From JAMXLO01 sp963818775 (lineage in GTDB: Bacteria; Pseudomonadota; Alphaproteobacteria; Acetobacterales; Acetobacteraceae), in the NCBI GenBank assembly GCA_963818775.1, contig CAWFUF010000027.1, positions 55,344-119,343 on the forward strand: DNA of 64,000 nt, given 5' to 3'. The notes under the pieces are model-generated. The model saw nothing but the letters and a program-made list of their open reading frames with translations. It had not been told where the DNA came from and ran no database searches. The position numbers and the translations under genes were made by a program. Below are positions 18,029-26,833 of this stretch, in pieces; within the stretch, counting starts at the first letter, position 1, and every line of letters begins with the position of its first letter.

Positions 18029-18385
18029 ATGGCAGCAAAAAAGGCGCCCGCGACCAAGTCCGCGGCGAAGACCCCCAAGGCGGCAGCGCCGGCCAAATCG
18101 GCCGCGCAGGCCACCGTGACCCTCAAACATCTGGCAGCGTCGCTCTCCGAGAGCCACGACATGCCAAAGAAGCAGGCCGACGCCATGTTGGTGGACATGG
18201 TGGGCCTGGTCGCGAAGCACCTGAAGAAAGGCGACCGCATCCGCATCGCCGGCCTCGGCGTGCTTCAGGTCAGGAAACGCGCCGCCCGCATGGGCCGCAA
18301 TCCAGCAACCGGCGAGGCAATCAAGATCAAGGCGAGCAAGAAGGTCGCCTTCCGTGTCGCCAAGGAGTTGAAGGAAGCCGTGTAA
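18029..18385 (+). CDS. HU-family DNA-binding protein with Lys/Ala-rich N-terminal tail
   Basis: 118 aa nucleoid protein. The first 30 residues are a Lys/Ala/Pro tail (AAKKAPATKSAAKTPKAAA), like the tails of histone H1-like HUs. The HU fold follows, with GDRIRIAGLGVLQVRKRAARMGRNPATGE containing the DNA-intercalating Pro loop (RNPATGE) and KKVAFRVAKELKEAV at the end. Start at Met 18029 after GTGTGAGC. Divergent from the GST gene. The basic tail likely increases non-specific DNA binding; such tailed HUs are known in several alpha- and betaproteobacteria. Confidence 0.9.
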   Translation: MAAKKAPATKSAAKTPKAAAPAKSAAQATVTLKHLAASLSESHDMPKKQADAMLVDMVGLVAKHLKKGDRIRIAGLGVLQVRKRAARMGRNPATGEAIKIKASKKVAFRVAKELKEAV

Positions 18386-18783
18386 ATCCCTGGAGCGCAC
18401 CGGCCGGATCAAGCCTGATATGAGGCGGTGATCCTCGGGACACGATGGCGGGGGCGCCTCTGATTGTAACCGCCCCTCGCCGGCATTCACTGCCCGTTCG
18501 CGGCTTGAATAAGGCCTCGGCCAGTTCAACGGCGACGCTAATCAGGGCCCCCACGGCCAACCCGAAGCGCAGAATGTGAAACGCGAGGAGGCCCGGCGGG
18601 TTCGCGCCGGCCTCTTCTCGTTGCTGCTCAAGTCTCCCCGTCACCGTGTCGGAATGCTCAACACGGCAGCGTCCTCAGGGCCGGACGGAAGAGCACCGCG
18701 AAAAATCATCCAGGCTGTTCACTGGATCACAGCGCCAAGCATGCGCGGTTGCCATCCTGCCCGAAGTTGGACGGAGGAGACCG
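18386..18783. other. Non-coding gap after the HU gene
   Basis: About 400 bp with no supported gene. It contains the candidate terminator hairpin at 18588-18614 and the ribosome-binding site (18773-18780) of the tiny membrane gene that follows. Confidence 0.4.
18588..18614 (+). terminator. Candidate intrinsic terminator
   Basis: Hairpin GAGGCCCGGCG / CGCCGGCCTC with a one-base bulge and short loop, followed by TTCTCGTTG. The T-run is imperfect and it lies 200 bp past the HU stop, so it may be only a stable hairpin. Confidence 0.4.
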
Positions 18784-18864
18784 ATGCGCGCTTATGTCAC
18801 CGCTGCCGGAATGGCTTTGGGTCTGGTCGCTGTGTGGGCGGCTCTGGCGCCATTTGTCGCCTGA
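18784..18864 (+). CDS. Tiny single-pass membrane protein (26 aa)
   Basis: MRAYVTAAGMALGLVAVWAA then LAPFVA. A near-ideal GGAGGAGA ribosome-binding site lies 3-10 bases before the ATG, which lifts it above chance. After a three-residue polar N-terminus the whole peptide is one hydrophobic helix. Small TM proteins of this size often regulate a larger membrane protein. The ORF could be extended in frame to 18646, but the Shine-Dalgarno argues for this start. No adjacent partner is evident. Confidence 0.5.
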   Translation: MRAYVTAAGMALGLVAVWAALAPFVA

Positions 18865-19563
18865 GATCCGGTGCCTCGCCATCCACAGGCTCGGTCCGCC
18901 AGATCGGGGCGAAACCGGCCGCATCAAGCGGCCGCAGCCAGCCCGACCTAAGCACGATGGGTCCATCCGTTTCTGTTCAACAACTTTTCAGTAGCCATAC
19001 GACCTGGTGATGTGCAATTCTTTGGTTTGGTAGCGCATATTAGGATGGCTGGGCCGATGTGGGCGATCGCTAGGGTCATGAACTGGCCGCCGATATTCTA
19101 CTCCGCGCTCTGCATCGTATTGCTGTGCAAGTGGACGATCTGGTTTCCTGCCATGGTGGTCCGGCACGGCCTTGACGGCGCTCTTGATGCCGCGCTCGCC
19201 TGCCCTGACGGACCGGCCGGACGGTTCCCCACCGTCCGTCACACGTCCCAAATATCCGACGCAGCATCCATAACGGCGCCGGCGGCGTGGACGCCCAGCG
19301 GTGAAGCGGGCGGCGGACGCGCACCCGAGCCAAAGGGTGCGGCGGGCGTTGGCGTGTAACGCTGCGACCGCCGACGCATATATCTCCTCCATCTGGGTTG
19401 CTGCCGAGCGGTCTGTGCCTCAAGCCATAGCACGGGCAGGAGCGTCGAAGTCTTGACGTAGACCATGCAGTTCTGCAGCGGTGCAGGATCAGCAAGGTTG
19501 CCTCCTGGTCATCCGGCGGTTGGTTGCGATCTCGCTACCAACAACGTTCCGAGGCGTTACGAC
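18865..19563. other. Gap without a supported gene
   Basis: About 700 bp. Several reading frames exist on both strands (for example 19012-19359 plus), but none has a ribosome-binding site or recognisable domain. The plus-strand frame from 19012 contains one hydrophobic stretch and could be a degraded membrane-protein gene. Confidence 0.35.
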
Positions 19564-21858
19564 ATGGAATACGGTTATACAGGCCGCCGCGAGGACCGCA
19601 GACTGGTGACCGGCGCCGGGATGTTTACCGCGGACTGGGGCCGCCCAGACGTGCTGCACGCGGCATTCCTGCGCGCGGATCGGGCGCATGCGCGGATCGT
19701 CAACTGCGACGTGGGTGCCGCGCAGGCCGCACCCGGAGTGCGCGCGGTTTTGACTGGGGCGGACATGCAGGCAGCGGGCTACACCCGCGACCTGCCGCTG
19801 ATGCCGCTCGGTCGCGGCGAGGCCCTCAAGGCGATTGACGCGCCCGCGCTCGCCTTGGGCTGCGTGCGCTATGTCGGCGAGCCGGTCGCCATCGTCGTGG
19901 CCGATTCACCGCACGCAGCCCAGGATGCCTGCGAGTTGATCCGGATCGACTACGCGTCGCTCCCGCCGGTGGTGGGCGGCTCCGCGGCGCTGGCACAAGG
20001 TGCCGCGCTGCTGCATGCGGAAATCCCCGGCAATCTCTGCTACGAAACCGACTTCGGCGACAGGGTCGCGACGCAAGCCGCGTTCGCCGCCGCCGCGCAC
20101 GTGGTGCGGCTCGAGCAGGAGAGTGGCCGCGTCGTTGGTAACCCGATGGAGCCCAAGGCGGCGATGGCCGCATGGGATGGCGACATTCTCGAGTTATGGA
20201 GCCCGAGCCAGGGCATGACGAGCATGCGGGACAGCCTCGCCGCACTCGTCGGGCTCACACCTGACAAATTGCGTGTCCACGCGCAGGATGTCGGCGGCGC
20301 GTTCGGCGTCCGCGGAGCGGCCTATCAGGAATATGCCGCCCTGGCCTTGGCCGCGAGGCAAATCGGGCGACCGGTGAAATGGATCGCGAGCCGGTCGGAG
20401 ACGTTCCTCAGTGACTATCACGGCCGCGCCGTTTCCATGGTGGCCGAACTGGCGCTGGATGCAGACGGATGCTTCCTCGCCATCCGGCATGACTGGATCT
20501 GCGATATCGGCGCCTACCCCTCGGCGGCGGGGCCGTTCACCAATACCTTCAACGCCTCGCTGATGGCGACCGGCGCCTACCGTATTCCGGCTGTGCATGG
20601 GCGCACGCGCCTCGCCGTCACCAACACCGTGCCGATCACCGCGTATCGCGGCGCCGGCCGGCCAGACATGGCCTACGTGGTGGAGCGCCTGGTCGACGAA
20701 GCGGCCGTGCAGACCGGCATCGACCGCATCGCGCTGCGCCGCCGAAACCTGATCCCGCGCGACCGATTCCCCTATGCCATCGCGGCCGCTCCGTTCCCGA
20801 GCGCCTATGACAGCGCCGATTTCGACGCGCTGCTCGAAGTCGCCCTGGCGGAATCGAAATGGGACACTTTCCCCGCGCGCCGCGCCGAGGCAGCCCGGCG
20901 CGGGCGACTGCGCGGTATCGGCTGCGCCCTGTTCATCGAACCGGCCGGCGGTGTGGCACCGTCAGACGATGTCGCACTTACCTTCGAGTCCGACGGCAGC
21001 ATCCTGTTGCACGAGGTGGCGATCGCCTCGGGCCAGGGCCACGAAACCGTCCTGCCGGAGATCGTCGGCCGCGCCCTGGAGATCGACCCGCTGCGCATCA
21101 CTCTGCTGGCCGGGCGCCACGATGGGCCGGCGCTGAATGGGGCCGGCGCATTCGGGTCGCGCAGCATGATGAGCCAAGGCGCCGGCAGCGCGGTGGCGGC
21201 CGCCGAGGTCGTACGCAAAGGCATGGAGCTGGCGTCGGAAACGCTCGAGGCGGCACCTGCCGACATCCGCTACGCCGCGGGCGACTTCGCCGTTGTCGGT
21301 ACCGATCGCCGGGTCGGCCTGGCCGAGTTGGCAAGGCTGCATCCCGGCCGGCTCGACACCACCGTGGCCTTTCCGGCACCCAAGGCCTTTCCATCCGGCG
21401 CCCACGTCGCCGAAGTGGAGATCGACCCGGAGACCGGCACCACCGAAATCGTCGGTTACGTATCGATCGACGACTGCGGCGTGGTGTTGAACCAGACCTT
21501 GCTTGCCGGACAGGTTATGGGCGGCCTGGTGCAAGGCCTCGGCCAGGTGTTCGGCGAGCTTTGCGTTTACGACGAGGACGGGCAGATCGTGACGGCCAGC
21601 TTCATGGACTACACCATGCCGCACGCCGATCTGCTGCCGCAGGTCACCATCAAGACTGTCCTGGTTCCGTCGCCGACCAACCCGCTCGGCGTGAAGGGTG
21701 TCGGCGAGGCGGGCACGGTAGGCTCTCTGCCGACGGCGATGAACGCCGTGATGGACGCGCTGCGGCCCAAGGGTGTCGCGCACCTGGACATGCCAGCGTC
21801 CGCCCAGCGCGTGTGGCAGGCCTTGCAGAATGCGCGGCCGCCGGCAAGCCGGGCGTAG
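19564..21858 (+). CDS. Molybdopterin-binding subunit, CoxL-like (xanthine dehydrogenase family), standalone
   Basis: 764 aa large subunit of a molybdenum hydroxylase. The N-terminal domain begins TGRREDRRLVTGAGMFTAD. The Moco-binding loops DVGGAFGVRG (about 243-252), ITAYRGAGRPDMA (about 358-370) and GVGEAGTVG (about 714-722, with the catalytic Glu) are in order. The active-site loop is AYRGAGR rather than the AYRCSFR of true CO dehydrogenase, so this is a form-II/aldehyde-oxidase-like enzyme. The usual FAD (CoxM) and 2Fe-2S (CoxS) subunit genes are absent on both sides, which is unusual. Start at 19564 begins the conserved fold; an upstream in-frame start at 19465 is less likely. Confidence 0.92.
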   Translation: MEYGYTGRREDRRLVTGAGMFTADWGRPDVLHAAFLRADRAHARIVNCDVGAAQAAPGVRAVLTGADMQAAGYTRDLPLMPLGRGEALKAIDAPALALGCVRYVGEPVAIVVADSPHAAQDACELIRIDYASLPPVVGGSAALAQGAALLHAEIPGNLCYETDFGDRVATQAAFAAAAHVVRLEQESGRVVGNPMEPKAAMAAWDGDILELWSPSQGMTSMRDSLAALVGLTPDKLRVHAQDVGGAFGVRGAAYQEYAALALAARQIGRPVKWIASRSETFLSDYHGRAVSMVAELALDADGCFLAIRHDWICDIGAYPSAAGPFTNTFNASLMATGAYRIPAVHGRTRLAVTNTVPITAYRGAGRPDMAYVVERLVDEAAVQTGIDRIALRRRNLIPRDRFPYAIAAAPFPSAYDSADFDALLEVALAESKWDTFPARRAEAARRGRLRGIGCALFIEPAGGVAPSDDVALTFESDGSILLHEVAIASGQGHETVLPEIVGRALEIDPLRITLLAGRHDGPALNGAGAFGSRSMMSQGAGSAVAAAEVVRKGMELASETLEAAPADIRYAAGDFAVVGTDRRVGLAELARLHPGRLDTTVAFPAPKAFPSGAHVAEVEIDPETGTTEIVGYVSIDDCGVVLNQTLLAGQVMGGLVQGLGQVFGELCVYDEDGQIVTASFMDYTMPHADLLPQVTIKTVLVPSPTNPLGVKGVGEAGTVGSLPTAMNAVMDALRPKGVAHLDMPASAQRVWQALQNARPPASRA

Positions 21859-21912
21859 GACCCATATCGGCCGGAGCCCTCCACTGTGCCTGGCGATGAC
21901 ATCTTGAAACGA

Positions 21913-21987
21913 TGGTGGGTGCGACTGGGATTGAACCAGTGACCCCCGCCGTGTGAAGACGGTGCTCTGCCGCTGAGCTACGCACCC
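21913..21987 (-). tRNA. tRNA-Val (anticodon CAC)
   Basis: 75 nt including an encoded CCA. The cloverleaf is complete: acceptor GGGTGCG/CGCACCC, D-stem GCTC/GAGC, anticodon stem CCGTC/GGCGG around loop TTCACAC (anticodon CAC, reading GUG), T-stem ACTGG/CCAGT with loop TTCAATC. The short variable loop is typical of class I tRNAs. Confidence 0.97.
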
Positions 21988-22058
21988 ATCGTGCGCTGAA
22001 ATAGGCAGCGCCGCTTTTTGGTGTCAAGCCGCGTTGTTCTGCGCTTGTTTTCTGTCTG

Positions 22059-22869
22059 ATGCGGCGCAACATCCCGACCATGCGCCGTCTGGCCGTCACC
22101 GCATTCGGGTTGGCATGCCTCGCAACCACCGCGGCGCAGGCGCAGGTCGCACAGGTCCAGCTCGACTACGACACCTACGCCGCCGGCATCGAAGTGATGC
22201 AGATGCAGGCGTATTTCGGGCTTGGCCCGTGGAATTATCACATCAATATCGACTACCACACGACCGGCCTGGTCGGCCTGTTCTACCGCGGCCGCCAGAC
22301 CAACAGCGTGCATGGCACATGGAACGACGACGAGGCGGCGCCGCTGGAGTTCTCCGGCGAAGGCGTCTGGCGCGGACACGAACGCCGTACCCTGATCGCC
22401 TATGATCATGGCGTGCCGCAGGTCAAAGAGCTCCAGCCGCCACAGGAGACCGAGCGCGAGCCGGTGCCACAGGAGATGCAGCGTCACACCATGGACACGC
22501 TGAGCGCCCTGGCCCAGCTCATGCGCCGCGTCCAGAAAGACCACACCTGTGAGACCGAAGTGCATACCTACGACGGACGGCGCGTGCTGGACGTTGTGGC
22601 GCACACCGGCGGCCCCGAGCGCCTGGACCCGACCAGCCGTTCCAGCTTCAGTGGAGCAACGCTGCGCTGCGATTTTGAGGGACGTGAGCTCGCGGGCTTC
22701 CTGCTAGGCGAGGACGATGCGGAGCATCGTAGTCCGCTGCGCGGGTCCGCCTGGCTGGCGACCTGTGCTCCCCGGCGGACCGCCGCTACCGGTGCGGATC
22801 GCGTTTCAGACCCGCTGGTTCGGCTGGGCGACCATGTATCTGACCGCGGCGACCGAACGGCCGGAATAG
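22059..22869 (+). CDS. DUF3108-type exported protein, broken by a +1 frame change
   Basis: With one C removed from the run CCCC at 22770-22773 the gene reads as 269 aa. A signal peptide (LAVTAFGLACLATTAAQA) is followed by a beta-rich body, and the restored C-terminus is GGPPLPVRIAFQTRWFGWAT, which looks like the conserved end of the family. As given, the frame runs on antisense to gph until 23549, which is clearly artefactual. DUF3108 proteins are periplasmic and of unknown role. A second Met at 22080 begins the signal peptide and may be the real start. The gph gene converges on it, with 2 bp between stop codons. Confidence 0.75.
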
Positions 22870-22871
22870 CA

Positions 22872-23522
22872 TCAAGCCGCCAGCCACCTGGCGATGGCCG
22901 TCAGTTCGCCGAAATCGCGCGCCACCGCATCGGCTCCCTCAGCCATGGTCAGCGGCCCGTAGCCCCAGGCGGCAAAGATGCATGGCATGCCAGCGCCCCG
23001 CGCTGCGGCCACATCGTTGGCGTGATCGCCCGCCATCACCGCGTGCGCGGGTTCGCCGGCCGCGGCCTTCAGTGTGGCCAGCAGATGCGCCGGGTCCGGC
23101 TTGCGGACCGGAAAACTGTCTCCACCACCGACCGCCGCGAACAGCGTGGCGAGCCCCAGCGCGGTCAGCAGGGTGCGGGCCGCTTTCTCTGGCTTGTTGG
23201 TGCAGACCGCCAGCTTCCAGCCCTGGCACGCCAGAGCGTGCAGACCGTCGGCAACCCCGGGATACGGCCTGGTCTCAACCGCGGCATGCAGCAGATAATC
23301 GGCGGAGAAATCGGCCACCGCGCCGGCGTCCGGCGCGCGGCCCCGCGCGGCGAAGGCCCGCTCGACCAGCCGCGCCACGCCGTCGCCCACCATCAGCGCC
23401 GTCTCCGGATGGGAAAACCCGGCCAATCCGCGCGCCTGCATCAGCCGGTTCAACGCCGCAGCAAGGTCCGGCACCGAGTTGACCAGCGTGCCGTCGAGAT
23501 CGAGCAGCAGTGTGCGGACCAC
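22872..23522 (-). CDS. gph: Phosphoglycolate phosphatase (HAD superfamily)
   Basis: 216 aa from GTG 23522. HAD motif I LLLDLDGTLVNS (5-16) carries the two catalytic Asp residues, motif II is AVCTNKPEK (Thr-Asn), and motifs III/IV are in VRKPDPAHLL and VMAGDHANDV. The cap domain between motifs I and II is the helical Gph type. It dephosphorylates 2-phosphoglycolate, a DNA-repair or RubisCO by-product. I chose GTG because GGAG lies 9 bases upstream and the fold starts right after it; the upstream in-frame extension to 23927 is antisense to glmU. Confidence 0.88.
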   Translation of the reverse strand: MVRTLLLDLDGTLVNSVPDLAAALNRLMQARGLAGFSHPETALMVGDGVARLVERAFAARGRAPDAGAVADFSADYLLHAAVETRPYPGVADGLHALACQGWKLAVCTNKPEKAARTLLTALGLATLFAAVGGGDSFPVRKPDPAHLLATLKAAAGEPAHAVMAGDHANDVAAARGAGMPCIFAAWGYGPLTMAEGADAVARDFGELTAIARWLAA

Positions 23523-23626
23523 GCCGTTGCACTCCGAAATGGGATTTGAACCATCAGGATAGAGACAAGCTTTGACAAGGCGTAGCCTCAAGCGGCAAAA
23601 AGAACGGCAAAGTAACGAGGCACTGT

Positions 23627-24946
23627 ATGACACGCACGGCGGTGATTCTGGCCGCGGGTATGGGGACGCGCATGAAATCCGCGCTGCCCAAGGCGCTGCA
23701 CAAGATCGCCGGCCGCTCCATGCTGGGCCACTTGGTGTCGAGCTGCGAACTGGTGTTCGACCGTATCGTCGTGGTGATCGGCCCGAACATGGAGGCCCTG
23801 CAGCATGAGGTCGCCCCACACCTTTGCGTCGTGCAGCAGGAGCGCCTCGGCACCGCGCACGCTGCCCTGGTGGCCGCACTGCATTTCGGGGACGGCGAGG
23901 TGGCGGTCCTCTACGCTGACAATCCACTTATTCGCCCGGAGACTTTGCGCCACCTGCTGGACCGCCGCGCGGCGGGAGACGCGGCCTTGGCATTGCTCGC
24001 TTTTCGCCCAACCGATTCCGCTCGCTACGGCCGCGTGATCTCCCGCGGCGGATACGTTGAGCGCATTGTCGAATGGATCGACGCGACGGAAACGGAACGC
24101 GCCGAGACACTTTGCAACGCCGGCGTGCTCAGCGCCACCGCCACGGACATGGCGCGCTGGCTGCGCGAGGTTCGCGCCGACAATGCCAAGGGCGAATACT
24201 ACCTCACCGATGTTGTCGCACTGGCGCACGCCGAAGGCCGTCGCATCGCGGCAGTGGAAGCGTCGCCCAGCGAACTTTCCGGCATCAATTCGCGCGGCGA
24301 GCTCGCGGCCGCCGAGGCGGCAGTGCAGTCACGGCTGCGCGTCGCCGCAATGGATGCCGGAGTAACCATGGCCGATCCGGGCTCCGTGTTCCTTTGCGCG
24401 GACACCGAACTGGCCTCGGACGTGACGATAGAACCCAACGTGGTGTTCGGCCCTGGCGTCAAGGTCGCATCCGGCGCGCTTATCCGGGCGTTCAGTCATC
24501 TGGAAGGCTGCATCGTCGGACCTAGCTGCGTCGTCGGTCCGTATGCCAGGCTACGGCCCGGCGCGGACCTCGCCGAGCAGGTGCACATCGGCAACTTCGT
24601 CGAGGTGAAGGCTGCGAAACTCGGTGCCGGCGCCAAGGCCAACCACTTGACCTATCTCGGCGATGCGGAGATCGGCGAAGCAACCAATATCGGCGCCGGC
24701 ACGATCACCTGCAACTACGACGGCTACAACAAGCATCGCACGACGATCGGCGCACACGCCTTCATCGGCTCCGACACCGCGCTTGTGGCACCGGTGACAG
24801 TTGGCGACGGCGCCATCGTGGCGGCCGGCAGCGTGATCACCGAGGACGTGCCGTCCGACGCGCTGGCGGTCGCGCGGGGGCGGCAGGAGAACAAACACGG
24901 CCGCGCCCGGATCCTGCGCGAGAAACTGCAAGGAAAGCGGCGTTAG
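23627..24946 (+). CDS. glmU: Bifunctional UDP-GlcNAc pyrophosphorylase / GlcN-1-P acetyltransferase GlmU
   Basis: 439 aa cytoplasmic enzyme making UDP-GlcNAc from GlcN-1-P in two steps. The N-terminal uridyltransferase has LAAGMGTRMKSALPKALHKIAG (near 6-27) and YADNPLIRPETL. A left-handed beta-helix acetyltransferase domain (about 245-430) contains GNFVEVKAAKLGAGAKANHL and NIGAGTITCNYDGYNKH with the catalytic His. The stop codon is immediately followed by the glmS start, so the two successive steps of UDP-GlcNAc synthesis are coupled. Confidence 0.97.
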   Translation: MTRTAVILAAGMGTRMKSALPKALHKIAGRSMLGHLVSSCELVFDRIVVVIGPNMEALQHEVAPHLCVVQQERLGTAHAALVAALHFGDGEVAVLYADNPLIRPETLRHLLDRRAAGDAALALLAFRPTDSARYGRVISRGGYVERIVEWIDATETERAETLCNAGVLSATATDMARWLREVRADNAKGEYYLTDVVALAHAEGRRIAAVEASPSELSGINSRGELAAAEAAVQSRLRVAAMDAGVTMADPGSVFLCADTELASDVTIEPNVVFGPGVKVASGALIRAFSHLEGCIVGPSCVVGPYARLRPGADLAEQVHIGNFVEVKAAKLGAGAKANHLTYLGDAEIGEATNIGAGTITCNYDGYNKHRTTIGAHAFIGSDTALVAPVTVGDGAIVAAGSVITEDVPSDALAVARGRQENKHGRARILREKLQGKRR

Positions 24947-26771
24947 ATGTGCGGCATTGTAGGCATTATCGGCTCGAGACAGGCGGCCCCAATGATCCTG
25001 GATTTATTGCGCCGACTGGAATACCGCGGCTATGACAGCGCTGGCATAGCGACCCTGGTCGACGGCCATATCGAACGCCGCCGCGCCGAGGGCAAGCTAG
25101 GCAAGCTCGCCGCGGCGCTGGAACACGCGCCGCTTGGCGGAACCACCGGTATCGGCCACACGCGCTGGGCGACGCACGGCGCGCCAACCGAGAACAACGC
25201 GCATCCGCATGGCACCTCGCGCGTATCGATAGTGCACAACGGCATCATCGAAAACCACGCAGAACTGCGCGCCGAACTCGAAGCCGCAGGCCAGGTATTC
25301 ACCACCGAGACCGACACCGAGACCGTGGCGCAGTTGGTCGACCTGAATCTGCAGCGCGGCATGAGCCCGGTCGCAGCGGCCGGCGCAGCGTTCCGCCGGC
25401 TGGAAGGCGCTTATGCGCTGGCGATGATCTTCGCCGGCCATCCCGAGCTCATCGTCGGCGCACAGCATGGCGCGCCACTCGCGGTAGGCTTCGGCGAGAA
25501 CGAGATGTTCGTCGGATCCGACGGCCTTGCACTGGCGCCGCTGACGCAGCGCATCGCCTATCTGAGTGATGGCGACTGGACCGTGATCGACCGCAAGGGC
25601 GCGCGGTTCTTCGACATGAGCGGCGCCGAAGTGCAGCGCGAAGTGAAGCTGACGCGGCTCACCGGTGCGGCGATCGGCAAAGGCAATTTCCGCCACTTCA
25701 TGGAAAAGGAGCTGCACGAGCACCCCGCGGTGATCGGCGACACCCTGCATCGCATGGTCAATCCCGCGACGCGCGCGGTCGCCTTGCCCGCGCTGCCGTT
25801 CGATTTCGCGACTCTCCCACGCATCACGATCAGTGCGTGCGGCAGCGCATTCTATGCCGGCCTGGTTGCCCGTTGGTGGTTCGAGGCAATCGCGCGCATA
25901 CCGACAGACGCCGATGTGGCAAGCGAATTCCGCTATCGGTACTCCGCCGCTGCCGAAGGGTGGGCTTGGTCTGCTCGTGTCCCAGTCCGGCGAGACTGCC
26001 GACACATTGGCAGCGCTGCGCTACATGCATGAGCAGCATCAGCACGTGTTGTCGGTGCTGAACGTGCCGGAAAGCAGCATGTCGCGCGAGAGCGACGCGG
26101 TGCTGGAGACTGTCGCCGGACCGGAAATCGGTGTCGCCAGCACCAAGGCGTTCACCGCGCAGCTCGCTGCGATGGCGTGCCTCGCACTCGGTGCGGCGCG
26201 TGCGCGCAACGCGATCAGCGCGAAGGAGGAAGCGGCGATGACCACCGCGCTCCTGGAAGTGCCCGGCCGCACGGCCGAAGTGCTCGAAAAACACGACGAG
26301 ATCAAGGCACTGGCACATCGCATCGCGCAGGCCCGCGACGTGCTCTACCTGGGACGCGGCAACTGCTTCCCCATCGCGCTGGAAGGTGCGCTGAAGCTGA
26401 AGGAGATCAGCTACATCCACGCCGAGGGATATGCCGCCGGCGAGATGAAGCACGGTCCGATCGCGCTGATCGACAAGGACGTGCCGGTGGTCTCCATCGT
26501 GCCGTCAGGCCCGCTATTCGAGAAGACCGCATCGAACCTCCAGGAGGCCGCCGCGCGCGGTGGGCAGATCATCGTGTTCAGCGACGCGGCCGGCGCCGCC
26601 AAGCTCCGCGGGATCGCAGTAGAGACGATCGTGCTACCGGCAGTGGATCCATTCGTCGCGCCGATCCTTTATGCGGTTCCCGTGCAGTTGCTGGCCTATC
26701 ACGTCGCCGTACTGAAAGGCACCGACGTCGACCAGCCCCGCAACCTCGCAAAGTCAGTGACAGTAGAATAG
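24947..26771 (+). CDS. glmS: Glutamine-fructose-6-phosphate aminotransferase GlmS, broken by a +1 frame change
   Basis: Two overlapping frames together encode a full 607-aa GlmS. Frame 1 starts MCGIVGIIGS, exposing the N-terminal nucleophile Cys, and holds the glutaminase domain plus the start of the first SIS domain up to EFRYR near 25939. Removing one base at 25937-25940 joins it to TPPLPKGGLGLLVSQSGETADT and the second SIS domain, ending LAKSVTVE. It makes glucosamine-6-phosphate, the first committed step towards peptidoglycan and LPS sugars, and is normally essential, so a sequencing or assembly error is the likeliest cause. No glmS ribozyme is seen upstream. Confidence 0.93.
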
Positions 26772-26782
26772 GCGCCGAATCT

Positions 26783-26823
26783 CTCCCCCTCCCCTCGCGG
26801 GAGGGGGCCGGCGGGAGGGGGCG
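26783..26823. repeat. GC-rich palindromic intergenic repeat, copy C
   Basis: CTCCCCCTCCCC-TCGCG-GGAGGGGG followed by GGCGGGAGGGGGCGG. It lies between the convergent ends of glmS and the phzF-like gene, so it could double as a bidirectional terminator. Confidence 0.8.
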
Positions 26824-26833
26824 GTAAAAGCCC

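Noticed and set aside
17845..18246. GST N-terminal extension
   Set aside because: Antisense to the HU gene; fold starts exactly at 17844.
19012..19359. 115-aa membrane-like ORF
   Set aside because: No ribosome-binding site or homology; one hydrophobic stretch only.
22059..23549. 496-aa plus-strand protein across the gph region
   Set aside because: After 22773 it is the antisense of gph; a one-base change creates the read-through.
24900..24946. glmS ribozyme
   Set aside because: The glmU stop is adjacent to the glmS start, leaving no room for one, and the ribozyme is not typical of alphaproteobacteria.
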